From positions 1,696,313 to 1,760,312 of the forward strand of contig NZ_MDKB01000002.1 of the NCBI RefSeq assembly GCF_001715295.1: a DNA stretch of 64,000 bases, in the 5' to 3' direction. The notes under the pieces were generated by a model, which saw only the letters and a program-made list of their open reading frames with translations, ran no database searches and was not told the DNA's origin. Origin of the DNA: Streptomyces griseus. GTDB lineage: Bacteria; Actinomycetota; Actinomycetes; Streptomycetales; Streptomycetaceae. Both the position numbers and the translations under genes were made by a program. Shown in pieces: positions 43,424 to 52,601 of the stretch (its first letter is position 1; every line of letters starts with the position of its first letter).

Positions 43424-45430
43424 CTAGTTCGACGGCCCGCCGAAGAAGCCGCCGCCCCCGCCGCCGTTGTTGCCGCCGCCGTCGCCACCGCCACCACCCG
43501 GCAGGGTCTGCACGGTGACCGCGCTGTTCTTGTCGACCATCTCACCCACGCCGGGCTGGAAGCCGAGGACGCGGGCCTGGTCGCTCTTGTCGCCCTGGAC
43601 GTCGCCCAGTTGCAGACCCGCCTGGGCCAGCAGTCCCTTGGCGTCGGCAAGCGTCTTCCCCGTCAGGTCGGGGACCGCTACCTTCTCCGGCTCCGGCGGG
43701 CCCTTGGAGACCTTGAGGACGATCTGGACGTCCTTGGCCTCCTTGCCCGGACCGCTCGGCGTCTGCTCGACCACCGTGTCCTTGGGCTGCGTCGAGTCGA
43801 CGTCGGTCCGCGAGACGTTCGTGAAGCCGATGCCCTTGAGCTGGGCCTCCGCGTCCGCGTAACTCCGGGTGCGTACGTCCGGCAGGTCCAGCAACGCCTG
43901 CTTGGCCACCGTCAGCGTGATCTCGCTGTCCTTGGCGACCTTGGAGCCGCCTTCCGGGTCCTGCTTGATGACCGTGTCCGGGGTCGCCTCGGACTCGGCC
44001 GAGGTGATGTTGACCGTGAAGCCCTTGTCCTCCAGCTCCTGCCGGGCGGTCTCCTCGGACTTCTCCAGGACGTTCGGGACCTCGACCTTCGGTGCGCCGG
44101 TGGAGACGACGACCTCTATGGTCTCGCCCGTCTTCATCTGACCGTCCGCCGGGGTCTGGCTGCAGATCTTGCCCTCGTCCTGGTTCTCGCAGGGCTCCTT
44201 CGCGCCGACCTTCAGGACGACCTCGGCGTTGTCCGTGAGCCGCTGGGCCTCCGGGACCGTGGAGCCGACCAGCTTCGGTACGTCGAGGGTGCCGCTGCTG
44301 CCCTCGTTGTCGCCGAAGACAGAACGGCCGATGAGGATCGCGCCGATCAGCACCAGGATGCCCGCGACGATCAGCAGGATCGTCGACGTGTTGTTCTTCT
44401 TCTGCTGGCGGCGGCGGCCGGGCCGGTCGTCGTGTCCGTAGCCGCCGTCGTCCGGGTTGACCGGGGGCAGCATGGAGGTCGGGGCGCCGCCCGGGTCCGT
44501 CTGGCGCAGGGCCGTGGTGGGCTGGTCGTTGCCGTAGCCGTCGTAGCTCCCGTAACCCGCCGCTCCCATGGCCGCCGTGGCCGCGACCGGCTGCCCGTCG
44601 AGGCAGGCCTCGATGTCGGCGCGCATCTCGTCGGCCGACTGGTAACGGTAGTCGGGGTCCTTGGTCAGCGCCTTCAGCACGATCGCGTCCATCTCGGGCG
44701 TGATCTCGGGGTCGAAGTTGCTCGGCGGCTGCGGCTCCTCGCGCACGTGCTGGTAGGCGACCGCGACGGGCGAGTCCCCGACGAACGGGGGCCGTACGGC
44801 CAGCAGTTCGTAGAGCAGGCAACCGGTCGAGTACAGGTCGGAGCGGGCGTCGACCTGTTCGCCCTTGGCCTGCTCCGGGGAGAGGTACTGGGCGGTGCCG
44901 ATGACGGCGGCGGTCTGGGTCATCGTCATGCCGGAGTCACCCATCGCGCGGGCGATACCGAAGTCCATGACCTTGACCTGACCGGAGCGCGTCAGCATGA
45001 CGTTCGCCGGCTTGATGTCGCGGTGGACGATCTGGGCGCGGTGGGAGTACTCCAGGGCCTGGAGGATCCCGACGGTCATCTCGAGCGTGCGCTCGGGCAG
45101 CAGCTTGCGCCCCGAGTGCAGAAGCTCTCTCAGGGTCGATCCGTCGACGTACTCCATCACGATGTACGGGATGGAGACCCCGTCGACGTAGTCCTCGCCG
45201 GTGTCGTAGACGGCGACGATCGCGGGGTGGTTGAGCGAGGCGGCAGACTGGGCCTCACGGCGGAACCGGGCCTGGAAGGACGGGTCGCGGGCGAGATCGG
45301 CCCGCAGTGTCTTCACGGCGACGGTGCGGCCGAGCCGGGTGTCGTGAGCGAGGTATACCTCGGCCATGCCACCACGGCCGAGCACCGAGCCCAGCTCGTA
45401 CCGGCCGCCGAGGCGACGCGGCTCTTCCAT
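43424..45430 (-). CDS. pknB: PASTA-domain Ser/Thr kinase PknB
   Basis: A 668-residue kinase. The cytoplasmic kinase domain (about residues 8-275) has GRGGMAEVY, HRDIKPANV and DFGIARAMG. A basic linker and a transmembrane helix (about 345-365) lead to four extracellular PASTA repeats (each starting V/L-P-x-L/V, from about 376 to 640) that sense muropeptides or lipid II. The tail is Gly-rich. It is the last gene of the conserved growth and division operon fhaA-fhaB-pstP-rodA-pbpA-pknB. The ATG follows a GGAGAGGG ribosome site. Confidence 0.97.
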   Translation of the reverse strand: MEEPRRLGGRYELGSVLGRGGMAEVYLAHDTRLGRTVAVKTLRADLARDPSFQARFRREAQSAASLNHPAIVAVYDTGEDYVDGVSIPYIVMEYVDGSTLRELLHSGRKLLPERTLEMTVGILQALEYSHRAQIVHRDIKPANVMLTRSGQVKVMDFGIARAMGDSGMTMTQTAAVIGTAQYLSPEQAKGEQVDARSDLYSTGCLLYELLAVRPPFVGDSPVAVAYQHVREEPQPPSNFDPEITPEMDAIVLKALTKDPDYRYQSADEMRADIEACLDGQPVAATAAMGAAGYGSYDGYGNDQPTTALRQTDPGGAPTSMLPPVNPDDGGYGHDDRPGRRRQQKKNNTSTILLIVAGILVLIGAILIGRSVFGDNEGSSGTLDVPKLVGSTVPEAQRLTDNAEVVLKVGAKEPCENQDEGKICSQTPADGQMKTGETIEVVVSTGAPKVEVPNVLEKSEETARQELEDKGFTVNITSAESEATPDTVIKQDPEGGSKVAKDSEITLTVAKQALLDLPDVRTRSYADAEAQLKGIGFTNVSRTDVDSTQPKDTVVEQTPSGPGKEAKDVQIVLKVSKGPPEPEKVAVPDLTGKTLADAKGLLAQAGLQLGDVQGDKSDQARVLGFQPGVGEMVDKNSAVTVQTLPGGGGGDGGGNNGGGGGGFFGGPSN

Positions 45431-45598
45431 AACTGATCCAGCCCTCTCCGTCAGTCCCGACCGCACCCGTGTGTGGTCCGGCGGTGCGCTGTTCGCACTC
45501 ACGCTACCGGGCACGCCCGGCGTGATCGGCCCGCACCCGTCAGCTGATATCCGACCGGTATCCCAATGTGCTGGTGTGGACGGACGTTGTGACGAGTG

Positions 45599-47056
45599 TC
45601 ACTTCTTTCCGTCGAGTACTGCCTTCATCACACTCTTGGCGATGGGGGCGGCCAGCCCGCCGCCGGAGATGTCGTCGCGGTTGGCGTTGCCGTCCTCGAC
45701 GACCACGGCGACGGCCACGGGGGAGCCGCTGTCGGTCTTCGCGTACGAGATGAACCAGGCGTACGGCTTCTCACTGTTGTTGAGGCCGTGCTGCGCGGTT
45801 CCGGTCTTGCCCCCGACCGTCACCCCGTCGATCTGCGCGTTCTTTCCCGTGCCGTCCTCGACCACGGTCTCCATCATCTGCTGCAGCTTCTGGGCGTTCT
45901 CCCCCGAGAGCGGCTGGCTCAGCTGCTCCTTCTCGTGGGTGTAGATGACGTCCAGGTTGGGAGCCTGCCGCTGGGCGACCATGTACGGCTGCATGAGCTT
46001 GCCGTCGTTGGCGATCGCGGAGGCCACCATGGCCATCTGGAGAGGGGTGGCGCGGTTGGACGCCTGGCCGATGCCCGCCATCGCGTTCTGCGGGCGGTTG
46101 TCCTTCGGGTAGACGCTCGCGTCCGCCCGGACCGGTGTGAAGACCTCTTCGTTGAAGCCGAACTTGTCGGCCTGCTCGATCATCTTGTCGTTGCCGAGGT
46201 CGTCGCTCATCTTGCCGAAGACGGTGTTGCAGGACCAGCGCAGCGCCTCACGGAGCGAGGCGTCCTTGCACGGGATGCTGCCCTCGTTCTGCAGCAGGTT
46301 CGTCGACAGGGGGAGCCGCCAGGGCAGGGGCGAGTCGGTCTTCGCGTCGATGTCGGTGTAGAGGCCGTTCTCGAGCGCCGCGGCGGCCGTGACGACCTTG
46401 AACGTCGAGCCGGGCGGGTAGGTCTCCCGCAGGGCCCGGTTCAGCATCGGCTTGTCCTCGTCCTTCAGGAGCTTCTGCCGGGCGTCGGAGTCCTTGAGGG
46501 AGTTGCCGGCGAAGACCGAGGGGTCGTACGAGGGGGTGCTGGCCAGCGCCAGGATGGCGCCGGTCTGCGGGTCGAGCGCGGCGACGGCGCCCTTCTTGTC
46601 GCCCAGCCCCTCGAACGCGGCCTTCTGCGCGTCACCGTTCAGAGTGGTGACGATGTTCCCGCCGGTCTTCTTCTCGCCCGTGAACATCGAGAGCGTGCGG
46701 TCGAAGAACAGCTGGTCGCTGTTGCCGGTGAGGATGCCGTCCTCGATGCTCTCCAGCTGCGACGAGTCGAAGGCCTGCGAGGAGTAGCCGGTCACGGGCG
46801 CCCACATGGGGCCGTTCTTCCAGACCCGCTTGTACCGGAAGTCGCTGTCCTTGGTCTCGACGGAGCCGGTGACCGGTTCGCCGTCGACGATGATGTTGCC
46901 GCGTTCGTGCGCGTAACGCTCGATCTGGACGCGGCGGTTGTGTTCGTTGGCGTTGAGCTCGTCGGCCCTGACGTACTGCAGGTAGTTGGTGCGCACGAGC
47001 AGAGCCAGGACGAGGAGGCCGCAGAACATCGCGATGCGGCGGAGCGGCTTGTTCAC
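45599..47056 (-). CDS. pbpA: Class B penicillin-binding protein PbpA
   Basis: A 485-residue peptidoglycan transpeptidase with an N-terminal membrane anchor (about residues 8-24). Motifs SxxK as STFK (about 224), SCN (about 278) and KTGT (about 421) are intact. The protein works with its partner SEDS glycosyltransferase, whose gene lies just before it: the GTG start overlaps the rodA stop (GTGA). The PknB kinase downstream controls this pair in other actinobacteria. Confidence 0.96.
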   Translation of the reverse strand: MNKPLRRIAMFCGLLVLALLVRTNYLQYVRADELNANEHNRRVQIERYAHERGNIIVDGEPVTGSVETKDSDFRYKRVWKNGPMWAPVTGYSSQAFDSSQLESIEDGILTGNSDQLFFDRTLSMFTGEKKTGGNIVTTLNGDAQKAAFEGLGDKKGAVAALDPQTGAILALASTPSYDPSVFAGNSLKDSDARQKLLKDEDKPMLNRALRETYPPGSTFKVVTAAAALENGLYTDIDAKTDSPLPWRLPLSTNLLQNEGSIPCKDASLREALRWSCNTVFGKMSDDLGNDKMIEQADKFGFNEEVFTPVRADASVYPKDNRPQNAMAGIGQASNRATPLQMAMVASAIANDGKLMQPYMVAQRQAPNLDVIYTHEKEQLSQPLSGENAQKLQQMMETVVEDGTGKNAQIDGVTVGGKTGTAQHGLNNSEKPYAWFISYAKTDSGSPVAVAVVVEDGNANRDDISGGGLAAPIAKSVMKAVLDGKK

Positions 47057-48453
47057 GGTCGGACCACCTGGGTCATCTCGGCGTCCGGGGAGGGCGCGGG
47101 GGCCGGGGCGGGGCGTCGGGCGGTGTCGCTGATTCTGATCAGGATGCCGATCAGTGCCCAGTTGGCGATCACGGACGAGCCACCGGCCGCGAGGAAGGGC
47201 ATGGTCATACCGGTCAGGGGGATGAGCCCCATGACACCGCCGGCGACGACGAAGACCTGGATGGCGAAGGAACCGGACAGGCCGATCGCGAGCAGCTTGC
47301 CGAACGGGTCACGGGCGGCCAGTGCCGTACGGACGCCACGCTCGACGATCAGGCCGTAGACGAGCAGGACGGCCATCATCCCTGCCAGGCCCAGTTCCTC
47401 ACCGACGGTGGCGAGGATGAAGTCGGAGTTGGCTGCGAAGCCGATCAGGTCGGAGTTGCCCTGGCCGAGGCCCGTGCCGAGGGTGCCTCCGGAGCCGAAG
47501 GCCATCAGGGACTTGGCCATCTGTTCGCTGGCGGCCTCCTTGCCCCAGCCCGCGAACGGGTCGAGCCAGGCGGTGACGCGGTCCTGCACGTGCGGCTCGA
47601 ACGTGGCCACGCCGACGGCCCCCGCGGCGGACATCAGCAGACCGAAGACGATCCAGCTGGTGCGCTCGGTGGCGACGTACAGCATGACGACGAACATGCC
47701 GAAGAACAGCAGCGAGGAACCGAGGTCCGTCTCGAAGACGAGAATGAGGATCGAGAAGGCCCACACCATGAGGATCGGCCCGAGGTCGCGGCCGCGGGGA
47801 AGGTAGAGCCCCATGAAGCGGCGGCTGGCCAGGGCGAGTGCGTCCCGCTTGACCATGAGGTAGCCGGCGAAGAAGACCGCGATGATGATCTTCGCGAACT
47901 CTCCCGGCTGGATCGTGCCGACACCGGGGATCTTGATCCAGATCTTGGCGCCGTTCACGGCGGGGAAGAACATCGGGAGGATCAGGAGGAACAGCGCCAC
48001 CAGCATGGAGATGTAGGTGTAGCGCTGCAGGATGCGGTGGTCCTTGAGGGCGACGAGTACACCCACCATCAGAGCCACGCCCACGGCCGAGAACATCAGC
48101 TGCTTGGAGGCCGCAGGGGCGAACGTCGTCAGTGCCTGGAAGCGTTCCGACTGGTCCAGACGCCAGATGAAGGCCAGCCCCAGCCCGTTCAGCAGCGTGG
48201 CCAGCGGCAGCAGCAGCGGGTCCGCGTACGGGGCGAACCGCCGCACGGCGAGATGGGCCACTCCTCCGAGCAGGGCGAGGCCGAGTCCGTAGCCGAGCAT
48301 GCCGGCGGGCAGTTCGCCGTTGAGGGCGAGGCCCACGTTGGCGTAGGCGAACACCGAGATCAGGACGGCGAACGCGACCAGCGCCAGTTCGGTGTTGCGG
48401 CGGCTCGGTGCGTCGATCGCGCCGATCGTGGTGGTGTTGGTGACAACGCTCAT
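47053..48453 (-). CDS. rodA: SEDS peptidoglycan glycosyltransferase (RodA/FtsW family)
   Basis: A 466-residue integral membrane protein with about 11-12 helices. The SEDS signature is present: the GGSS and GMTMPF motifs near the C-terminus (about 421-435) and the PGEFAKI motif. SEDS proteins polymerise lipid II with a class B PBP, here the coupled PbpA. The ATG MSVVTN has a ribosome site GGGG; the PP2C gene ends 23 bases upstream. Whether it is RodA (elongation) or a FtsW paralogue is taken from the operon context. Confidence 0.95.
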   Translation of the reverse strand: MSVVTNTTTIGAIDAPSRRNTELALVAFAVLISVFAYANVGLALNGELPAGMLGYGLGLALLGGVAHLAVRRFAPYADPLLLPLATLLNGLGLAFIWRLDQSERFQALTTFAPAASKQLMFSAVGVALMVGVLVALKDHRILQRYTYISMLVALFLLILPMFFPAVNGAKIWIKIPGVGTIQPGEFAKIIIAVFFAGYLMVKRDALALASRRFMGLYLPRGRDLGPILMVWAFSILILVFETDLGSSLLFFGMFVVMLYVATERTSWIVFGLLMSAAGAVGVATFEPHVQDRVTAWLDPFAGWGKEAASEQMAKSLMAFGSGGTLGTGLGQGNSDLIGFAANSDFILATVGEELGLAGMMAVLLVYGLIVERGVRTALAARDPFGKLLAIGLSGSFAIQVFVVAGGVMGLIPLTGMTMPFLAAGGSSVIANWALIGILIRISDTARRPAPAPAPSPDAEMTQVVRP

Positions 48454-48476
48454 GGTACTGAAGGCCCCCTACGGCT

Positions 48477-49949
48477 TTACTGCTTACCGCACTGCGGGAC
48501 CAGCTTCTTCTCTTCCTCCGAGAGGCTGGGGCCGGGAGTGGGGGTCGCGGTCTTCTTGTCGCCCTTGGCGGGGGGCGAGGCGGATGTGCTGTCTGCGTTC
48601 TCGTTCTGGTTCTTGGCGGCTTCCGCCTCGGCCGCGCGGCGCTGCGCGTTCTTCTTGCACGCGGAGGCCTGTGTCTCGAGCTCGCCGACCTTCTGGCGGG
48701 CGTCTGCGAGGTTGCCCTCGGCGATGGTCGCCTCCACCTGCTTGCGCTGGTAGGGCGGGAGGTACTTGAGTTCGATCTCGGTGCTCTCCTCGACCTCGGA
48801 GAGCGACACCCACGCGAGGTCCTGGCTGATGCCGCGGAACAGCGCGACGTTCTCGTCCTTCGTACCCACGTAGAACTGCGTCTGGGTCCAGCGGTAGCCG
48901 CCGTAGACGCCACCGCCGATGACGGCCAGCGCCAGCACGACGTAGACCGACCGCTTCAGCCACGTGCGGCCGCCGCGGGGCTTGACGAAGTCCTCGTCGG
49001 TGTACGCGTCGAGGGCGCTGTCCGGACCGGAGCCGTAGCCCATGTCGTCGCCGCTGCCGGGAGGGCCGAAGCCTCCGGAGGGTGGCGGGGCGGAGCGGCC
49101 GAGGCCCGCCGCGCGGCCTGCGGGCGTCTCCATGGCGCGGCCGTCGTTCTGTGCGGCCTGGTTCTCGGCGACGGCGCCGACGACGACCGGGGTGTCATGG
49201 AGCTGCCCGGCCAGGGTGTCGTTGCTGTCGACGTCCAGCACGTCGGCGACGATGCAGGTGATGTTGTCCGGGCCACCGCCGCGCAGGGCGAGCTGGATGA
49301 GCTCCTGGATCGTCTCCTGCGGGCCCTGGTAGCTGGCGAGGGTCTCCTCCATCGTCTGGTGGGAGACGACGCCGGAGAGACCGTCCGAGCAGATCAGGTA
49401 GCGGTCACCCGCGCGGACCTCGCGGATGGAGAGATCGGGCTCCACGTGGTCGCCGCTGCCGAGCGCCCGCATCAGCAGGGAGCGCTGCGGGTGGGTGGTG
49501 GCTTCTTCCTCGGTGATCCGCCCCTCGTCGACCAGGCGCTGCACCCAGGTGTGGTCCTGGGTGATCTGCGTCAGGACGCCGTCGCGCAGGAGATAGGCGC
49601 GCGAGTCGCCGACGTGGACGAGGCCGAGGCGCCGACCGGTCCAGAGCAGGGCGGTGAGCGTGGTGCCCATGCCCTCCAGCTGGGGGTCCTCCTCGACCAT
49701 GACCCGCAGCTGCTCGTTGGCCCGCTGGACCGCCGTGCCGAGCGAGGTGAGGATGTCGGAGCCCGGCACGTCGTCGTCGAGCTGGACGAGCGTGGAGATC
49801 ACCTCGGAGCTGGCGACCTCACCGGCCGCCTGGCCGCCCATGCCGTCGGCGATGGCCAGAAGGCGGGGGCCGGCGTAACCGGAGTCCTCGTTGCCCTCCC
49901 GGATCATGCCCTTGTGCGATCCGGCGGCGAAGCGCAGCGACAAGCTCAT
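48477..49949 (-). CDS. pstP: PP2C-type Ser/Thr phosphatase (PstP)
   Basis: A 490-residue PP2C phosphatase. The catalytic domain (residues 1-235) has RxGNEDSGY, ADGMGG, GDSRAY, SDGLSG and GGPDNIT, which supply the Mn/Mg ligands. A transmembrane helix lies near 315-335, followed by a charged helical extracellular tail. It reverses PknB-type phosphorylation. ATG 49949 has a GAGG site and starts at the domain; a GTG at 50006 with a GGAGGG site would add 19 residues and remains possible. Confidence 0.94.
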   Translation of the reverse strand: MSLSLRFAAGSHKGMIREGNEDSGYAGPRLLAIADGMGGQAAGEVASSEVISTLVQLDDDVPGSDILTSLGTAVQRANEQLRVMVEEDPQLEGMGTTLTALLWTGRRLGLVHVGDSRAYLLRDGVLTQITQDHTWVQRLVDEGRITEEEATTHPQRSLLMRALGSGDHVEPDLSIREVRAGDRYLICSDGLSGVVSHQTMEETLASYQGPQETIQELIQLALRGGGPDNITCIVADVLDVDSNDTLAGQLHDTPVVVGAVAENQAAQNDGRAMETPAGRAAGLGRSAPPPSGGFGPPGSGDDMGYGSGPDSALDAYTDEDFVKPRGGRTWLKRSVYVVLALAVIGGGVYGGYRWTQTQFYVGTKDENVALFRGISQDLAWVSLSEVEESTEIELKYLPPYQRKQVEATIAEGNLADARQKVGELETQASACKKNAQRRAAEAEAAKNQNENADSTSASPPAKGDKKTATPTPGPSLSEEEKKLVPQCGKQ

Positions 49950-50090
49950 GCGCACCTCGCCCGTCGGCTCGCCGGTCGACTGTCGCGCCAGCCGGTCTCG
50001 AGCCACACTGCCCACCCTCCGGTCGGGAGCCGCACCGGGTCCTTCGTCAGGACCGCCGCGGCTCGCTCGCTCCGCTCGCTCATTGTCGTA

Positions 50091-50606
50091 CTACTTCCGC
50101 AGCTCGATGACGGTCTTACCGATGCGGATCGGCGCGCCCAGCGGAACAGGTGTCGGGGTGGTGAGCCGGGTCCGGTCGAGATAGGTGCCGTTGGTGGACC
50201 CGAGATCCTCGACGATCCACTGGCCGTCACGGTCCGGGTAGATCCTGGCATGCCTGCTGGACGCGTAGTCGTCGTCCAGCACGATCGTTGAGTCGTGCGC
50301 ACGGCCCAGCGTGATGGTCTGGCCCTGGAGCGCGACCGTGGTGCCGGTGAGCGTCCCCTCGGAGACGATCAGCTTGGTGGGGGCCCCACGCCGCTGGCGC
50401 CCGGGCTGCTGGCGCTGCTGAGGAGGTGCCGCTTGCTGTTGGCGGGCCTGCTGCGGGCGCGTGTCGGCGGCAGTGCGGCGTGAGCCGCGCTGCGTGACGC
50501 GCGTTCCGAACAGGTCGCTGCGAATGACCTGAACGGCCACGATTACGAATAGCCACAGAACAGCCAGGAAACCTAGCCGCATGACCGTCAGGGTCAGCTC
50601 TGACAT
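50091..50606 (-). CDS. fhaB: FHA-domain protein FhaB
   Basis: A 171-residue protein with an N-terminal transmembrane helix (about residues 8-26), a Gln/Arg-rich linker and a C-terminal FHA domain (about 80-165) with GRAHDSTIVL and SSRHARI, the phosphothreonine-binding elements. It corresponds to FhaB (FipA-linked in mycobacteria), which links PknA/PknB signals to division. It is 10 bases downstream of fhaA and shares its operon. Confidence 0.93.
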   Translation of the reverse strand: MSELTLTVMRLGFLAVLWLFVIVAVQVIRSDLFGTRVTQRGSRRTAADTRPQQARQQQAAPPQQRQQPGRQRRGAPTKLIVSEGTLTGTTVALQGQTITLGRAHDSTIVLDDDYASSRHARIYPDRDGQWIVEDLGSTNGTYLDRTRLTTPTPVPLGAPIRIGKTVIELRK

Positions 50607-50616
50607 TGCCCCCGCT

Positions 50617-51477
50617 TCACCCTTCGGCTTGCCGGTAAACGATGGTGGTGCTGCCCACGACGATCCGCGAGCCGTCGCGGAGCGTAGCGCGGGTGGTGTG
50701 CTGCCCGTCCACCACGATGCCGTTGGTGGACCCGAGATCCTGGATCGTCGAGGGCGTTCCGGTCCGGATCTCACAGTGCCGGCGCGATACGCCGGGGTCG
50801 TCGATCCGCACGTCGGCGTCGGTGCTTCGTCCCATCACCAACGTCGGGCGGGAGATCTGATGGCGGGTGCCGTTGATCTCGATCCAGCGCCGCACCTGGG
50901 CGTCCGCCCCGGGGCCGGACGCGGGCGGGCGCCAGTCGCCGGAAGGGCCGGCGGGACGCCCCGCGCCCGGCGGCGGGGCCGAGGGCATGGGCGGGGGGGA
51001 GGAGGCCGGGGGGTAGCCGTAACCGCCCGGTGCCTGAGGAGATGCGGGGCGGTTCGGCGGGGCGTAGGGCGCGGGACCGCTCTGCTGCCCCTGCTGTGAC
51101 GTACTCGACGCGAGAGTCCGGCTGCGTACGCGGTAGAGCCCCGTGTCGAGGTCGTCCGCCTTCTCCAGATGCACCTTGATCGGGCCCATGAAGGTGTACC
51201 GCTGCTGCTTGGCGTAGTCCCGGACGAGGCCGGAGAGTTCGTCGCCGAGCTGCCCCGAGTAGGGGCTGAGCCGCTCGTAGTCGGGCGTGCTGAGCTCGAC
51301 GATGAAGTCGTTGGGGACGACGGTCCGCTCGCGGTTCCAGATCGTCGCGTTGTTGTCGCACTCGCGCTGGAGCGCGCCGGCGATCTCGACCGGCTGCACC
51401 TCGGACTTGAAGACCTTGGCGAAGGTGCCGTTGACCAGACCTTCGAGACGCTGCTCGAAACGCTTCATGACTCCCAT
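50617..51477 (-). CDS. fhaA: FHA-domain protein FhaA
   Basis: A 286-residue protein with an N-terminal DUF3662 domain (residues 1-120, starting RFEQRLEGLVNGTFAKVF), a Pro/Gly/Tyr-rich linker and a C-terminal FHA domain (about 200-283) with GRSTDADVRI and SRRHCEI. FhaA recruits phosphorylated partners such as MurJ (MviN) in mycobacteria. It is the first gene of the operon; the ATG has a GGAGGTG ribosome site. Confidence 0.94.
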   Translation of the reverse strand: MGVMKRFEQRLEGLVNGTFAKVFKSEVQPVEIAGALQRECDNNATIWNRERTVVPNDFIVELSTPDYERLSPYSGQLGDELSGLVRDYAKQQRYTFMGPIKVHLEKADDLDTGLYRVRSRTLASSTSQQGQQSGPAPYAPPNRPASPQAPGGYGYPPASSPPPMPSAPPPGAGRPAGPSGDWRPPASGPGADAQVRRWIEINGTRHQISRPTLVMGRSTDADVRIDDPGVSRRHCEIRTGTPSTIQDLGSTNGIVVDGQHTTRATLRDGSRIVVGSTTIVYRQAEG

Positions 51478-51792
51478 GGGGCACCTCCTCCGGTGTCGTC
51501 ATCCCTGTACTGCTTACTGATCGTATCCACGCGTCGGGAAATCGGCTGGTTCCCCTTGTCTGCACAGTGGATGAGTGTCACCTCTCACACGGATCGTAGA
51601 GGTGCCCTCCCGACAGTGTCCCGCACTCCGCGTGTACTCAGGAGGAGTGGGGGCGGCCTCTTCGGGTTCCCGGTGCCCGTCGCGGGTTGCGCGAAACAAC
51701 GGATGTGAATCCACCCTGTCCAGCGTGCTAATCTTCCGGATGTCGCCAGGCGCTCGCACCACACGGTGAGAGAGTCTGAAAACACCACTCAT
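51478..51792. promoter_or_regulatory. fhaA promoter region and tRNA-Leu promoter
   Basis: This 315-base gap must hold the operon promoter on the minus strand, which I cannot pin down, and the tRNA-Leu promoter on the plus strand. The latter has TAATCT at 51729-51734 in the same context as the tRNA-Ile promoter. Confidence 0.45.
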
Positions 51793-51875
51793 GCGCGAGT
51801 GGCGGAACGGCAGACGCGCTGGCTTCAGGTGCCAGTGTCCTTAGGGACGTGGGGGTTCAAATCCCCCCTCGCGCA
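51793..51875 (+). tRNA. tRNA-Leu (CAG anticodon)
   Basis: Acceptor GCGCGAG pairs with CTCGCGC. The anticodon loop TTCAGGT gives CAG, a long variable arm (TGTCCTTAGGGACG) is present as expected for leucine, and the T loop is GTTCAAATC. CCA is not encoded. Confidence 0.97.
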
Positions 51876-51916
51876 CAACGGGCGGTTGCTTGCAACTGCC
51901 GGGTTGGTTCGACAGA

Positions 51917-51950
51917 GCCCCCGCTTCGGAGAGATCCGAAGCGGGGGTTC
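51917..51950 (+). terminator. Terminator after tRNA-Leu
   Basis: CCCCCGCTTCGGA and TCCGAAGCGGGGG form a perfect 13-bp stem with a GAGA loop, followed by TTCTT. Confidence 0.9.
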
Positions 51951-52601
51951 TTCGTTGTGGCCCTTCAACTGCCCCCGGTGATGGCCTCCGGATGCCCGGC
52001 GAGGGACGGCCGACGCGGGAGTCCCGGCGCCTGCCTGTGCGAGCATCGTCCCGATCCACGGGTGGCGACCGCCCCGTGGGGCACCGGGGTCGCCGAGGCG
52101 CGGAAGGTCGTCACCGAGGTCGCTGCAGCCCGGGGCCGCCGCTCGAGGTGACGAATGTCGCGCCGCGGGCGGACGGCGGTCCGACCGGCCAGGGCTCCTT
52201 CTTGCCGCTGAGGGCTGACGGCTGACGGCATCGGGTCGGACGATGGTGGGCTTGAGCGGGTCGAGGATGCGCGGTGCGCTGAGGAGCGCGCACGCGTGTC
52301 GGCACTTCCCGCTCGGAGGCGTGGGCCGAGGGGACGCTCACGGCGCGGGAGCCTTCCGCGAAGGTGCCAGCTGGGGAGGTGTCCGCCGAGGGGGAGACGA
52401 GGGAGGCTGCGGCCGTCGGAGGCGGCCGGCAGGGGTCTCGGGCGAGGGCTGTCCGAAGGACGCTGTCCGACGGGTGCCCGGTGCCGACGGCACGGGCCGC
52501 GCGGGTTGTCCACAGGCCACGACGACCGGCGCGGCGCAGTTGTACGGTCGTGCGCAGGTGAGTTCGGCGGGACAGCGACAAGACGGGGGAGGCGGCGCTC
52601 C
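51951..52601. other. Gene-free stretch before the DUF2252 gene
   Basis: About 650 bases in which no ORF shows a credible protein or codon pattern. It contains a GCTGACG direct repeat (52218) and presumably the DUF2252 promoter. I see no further structure. Confidence 0.5.
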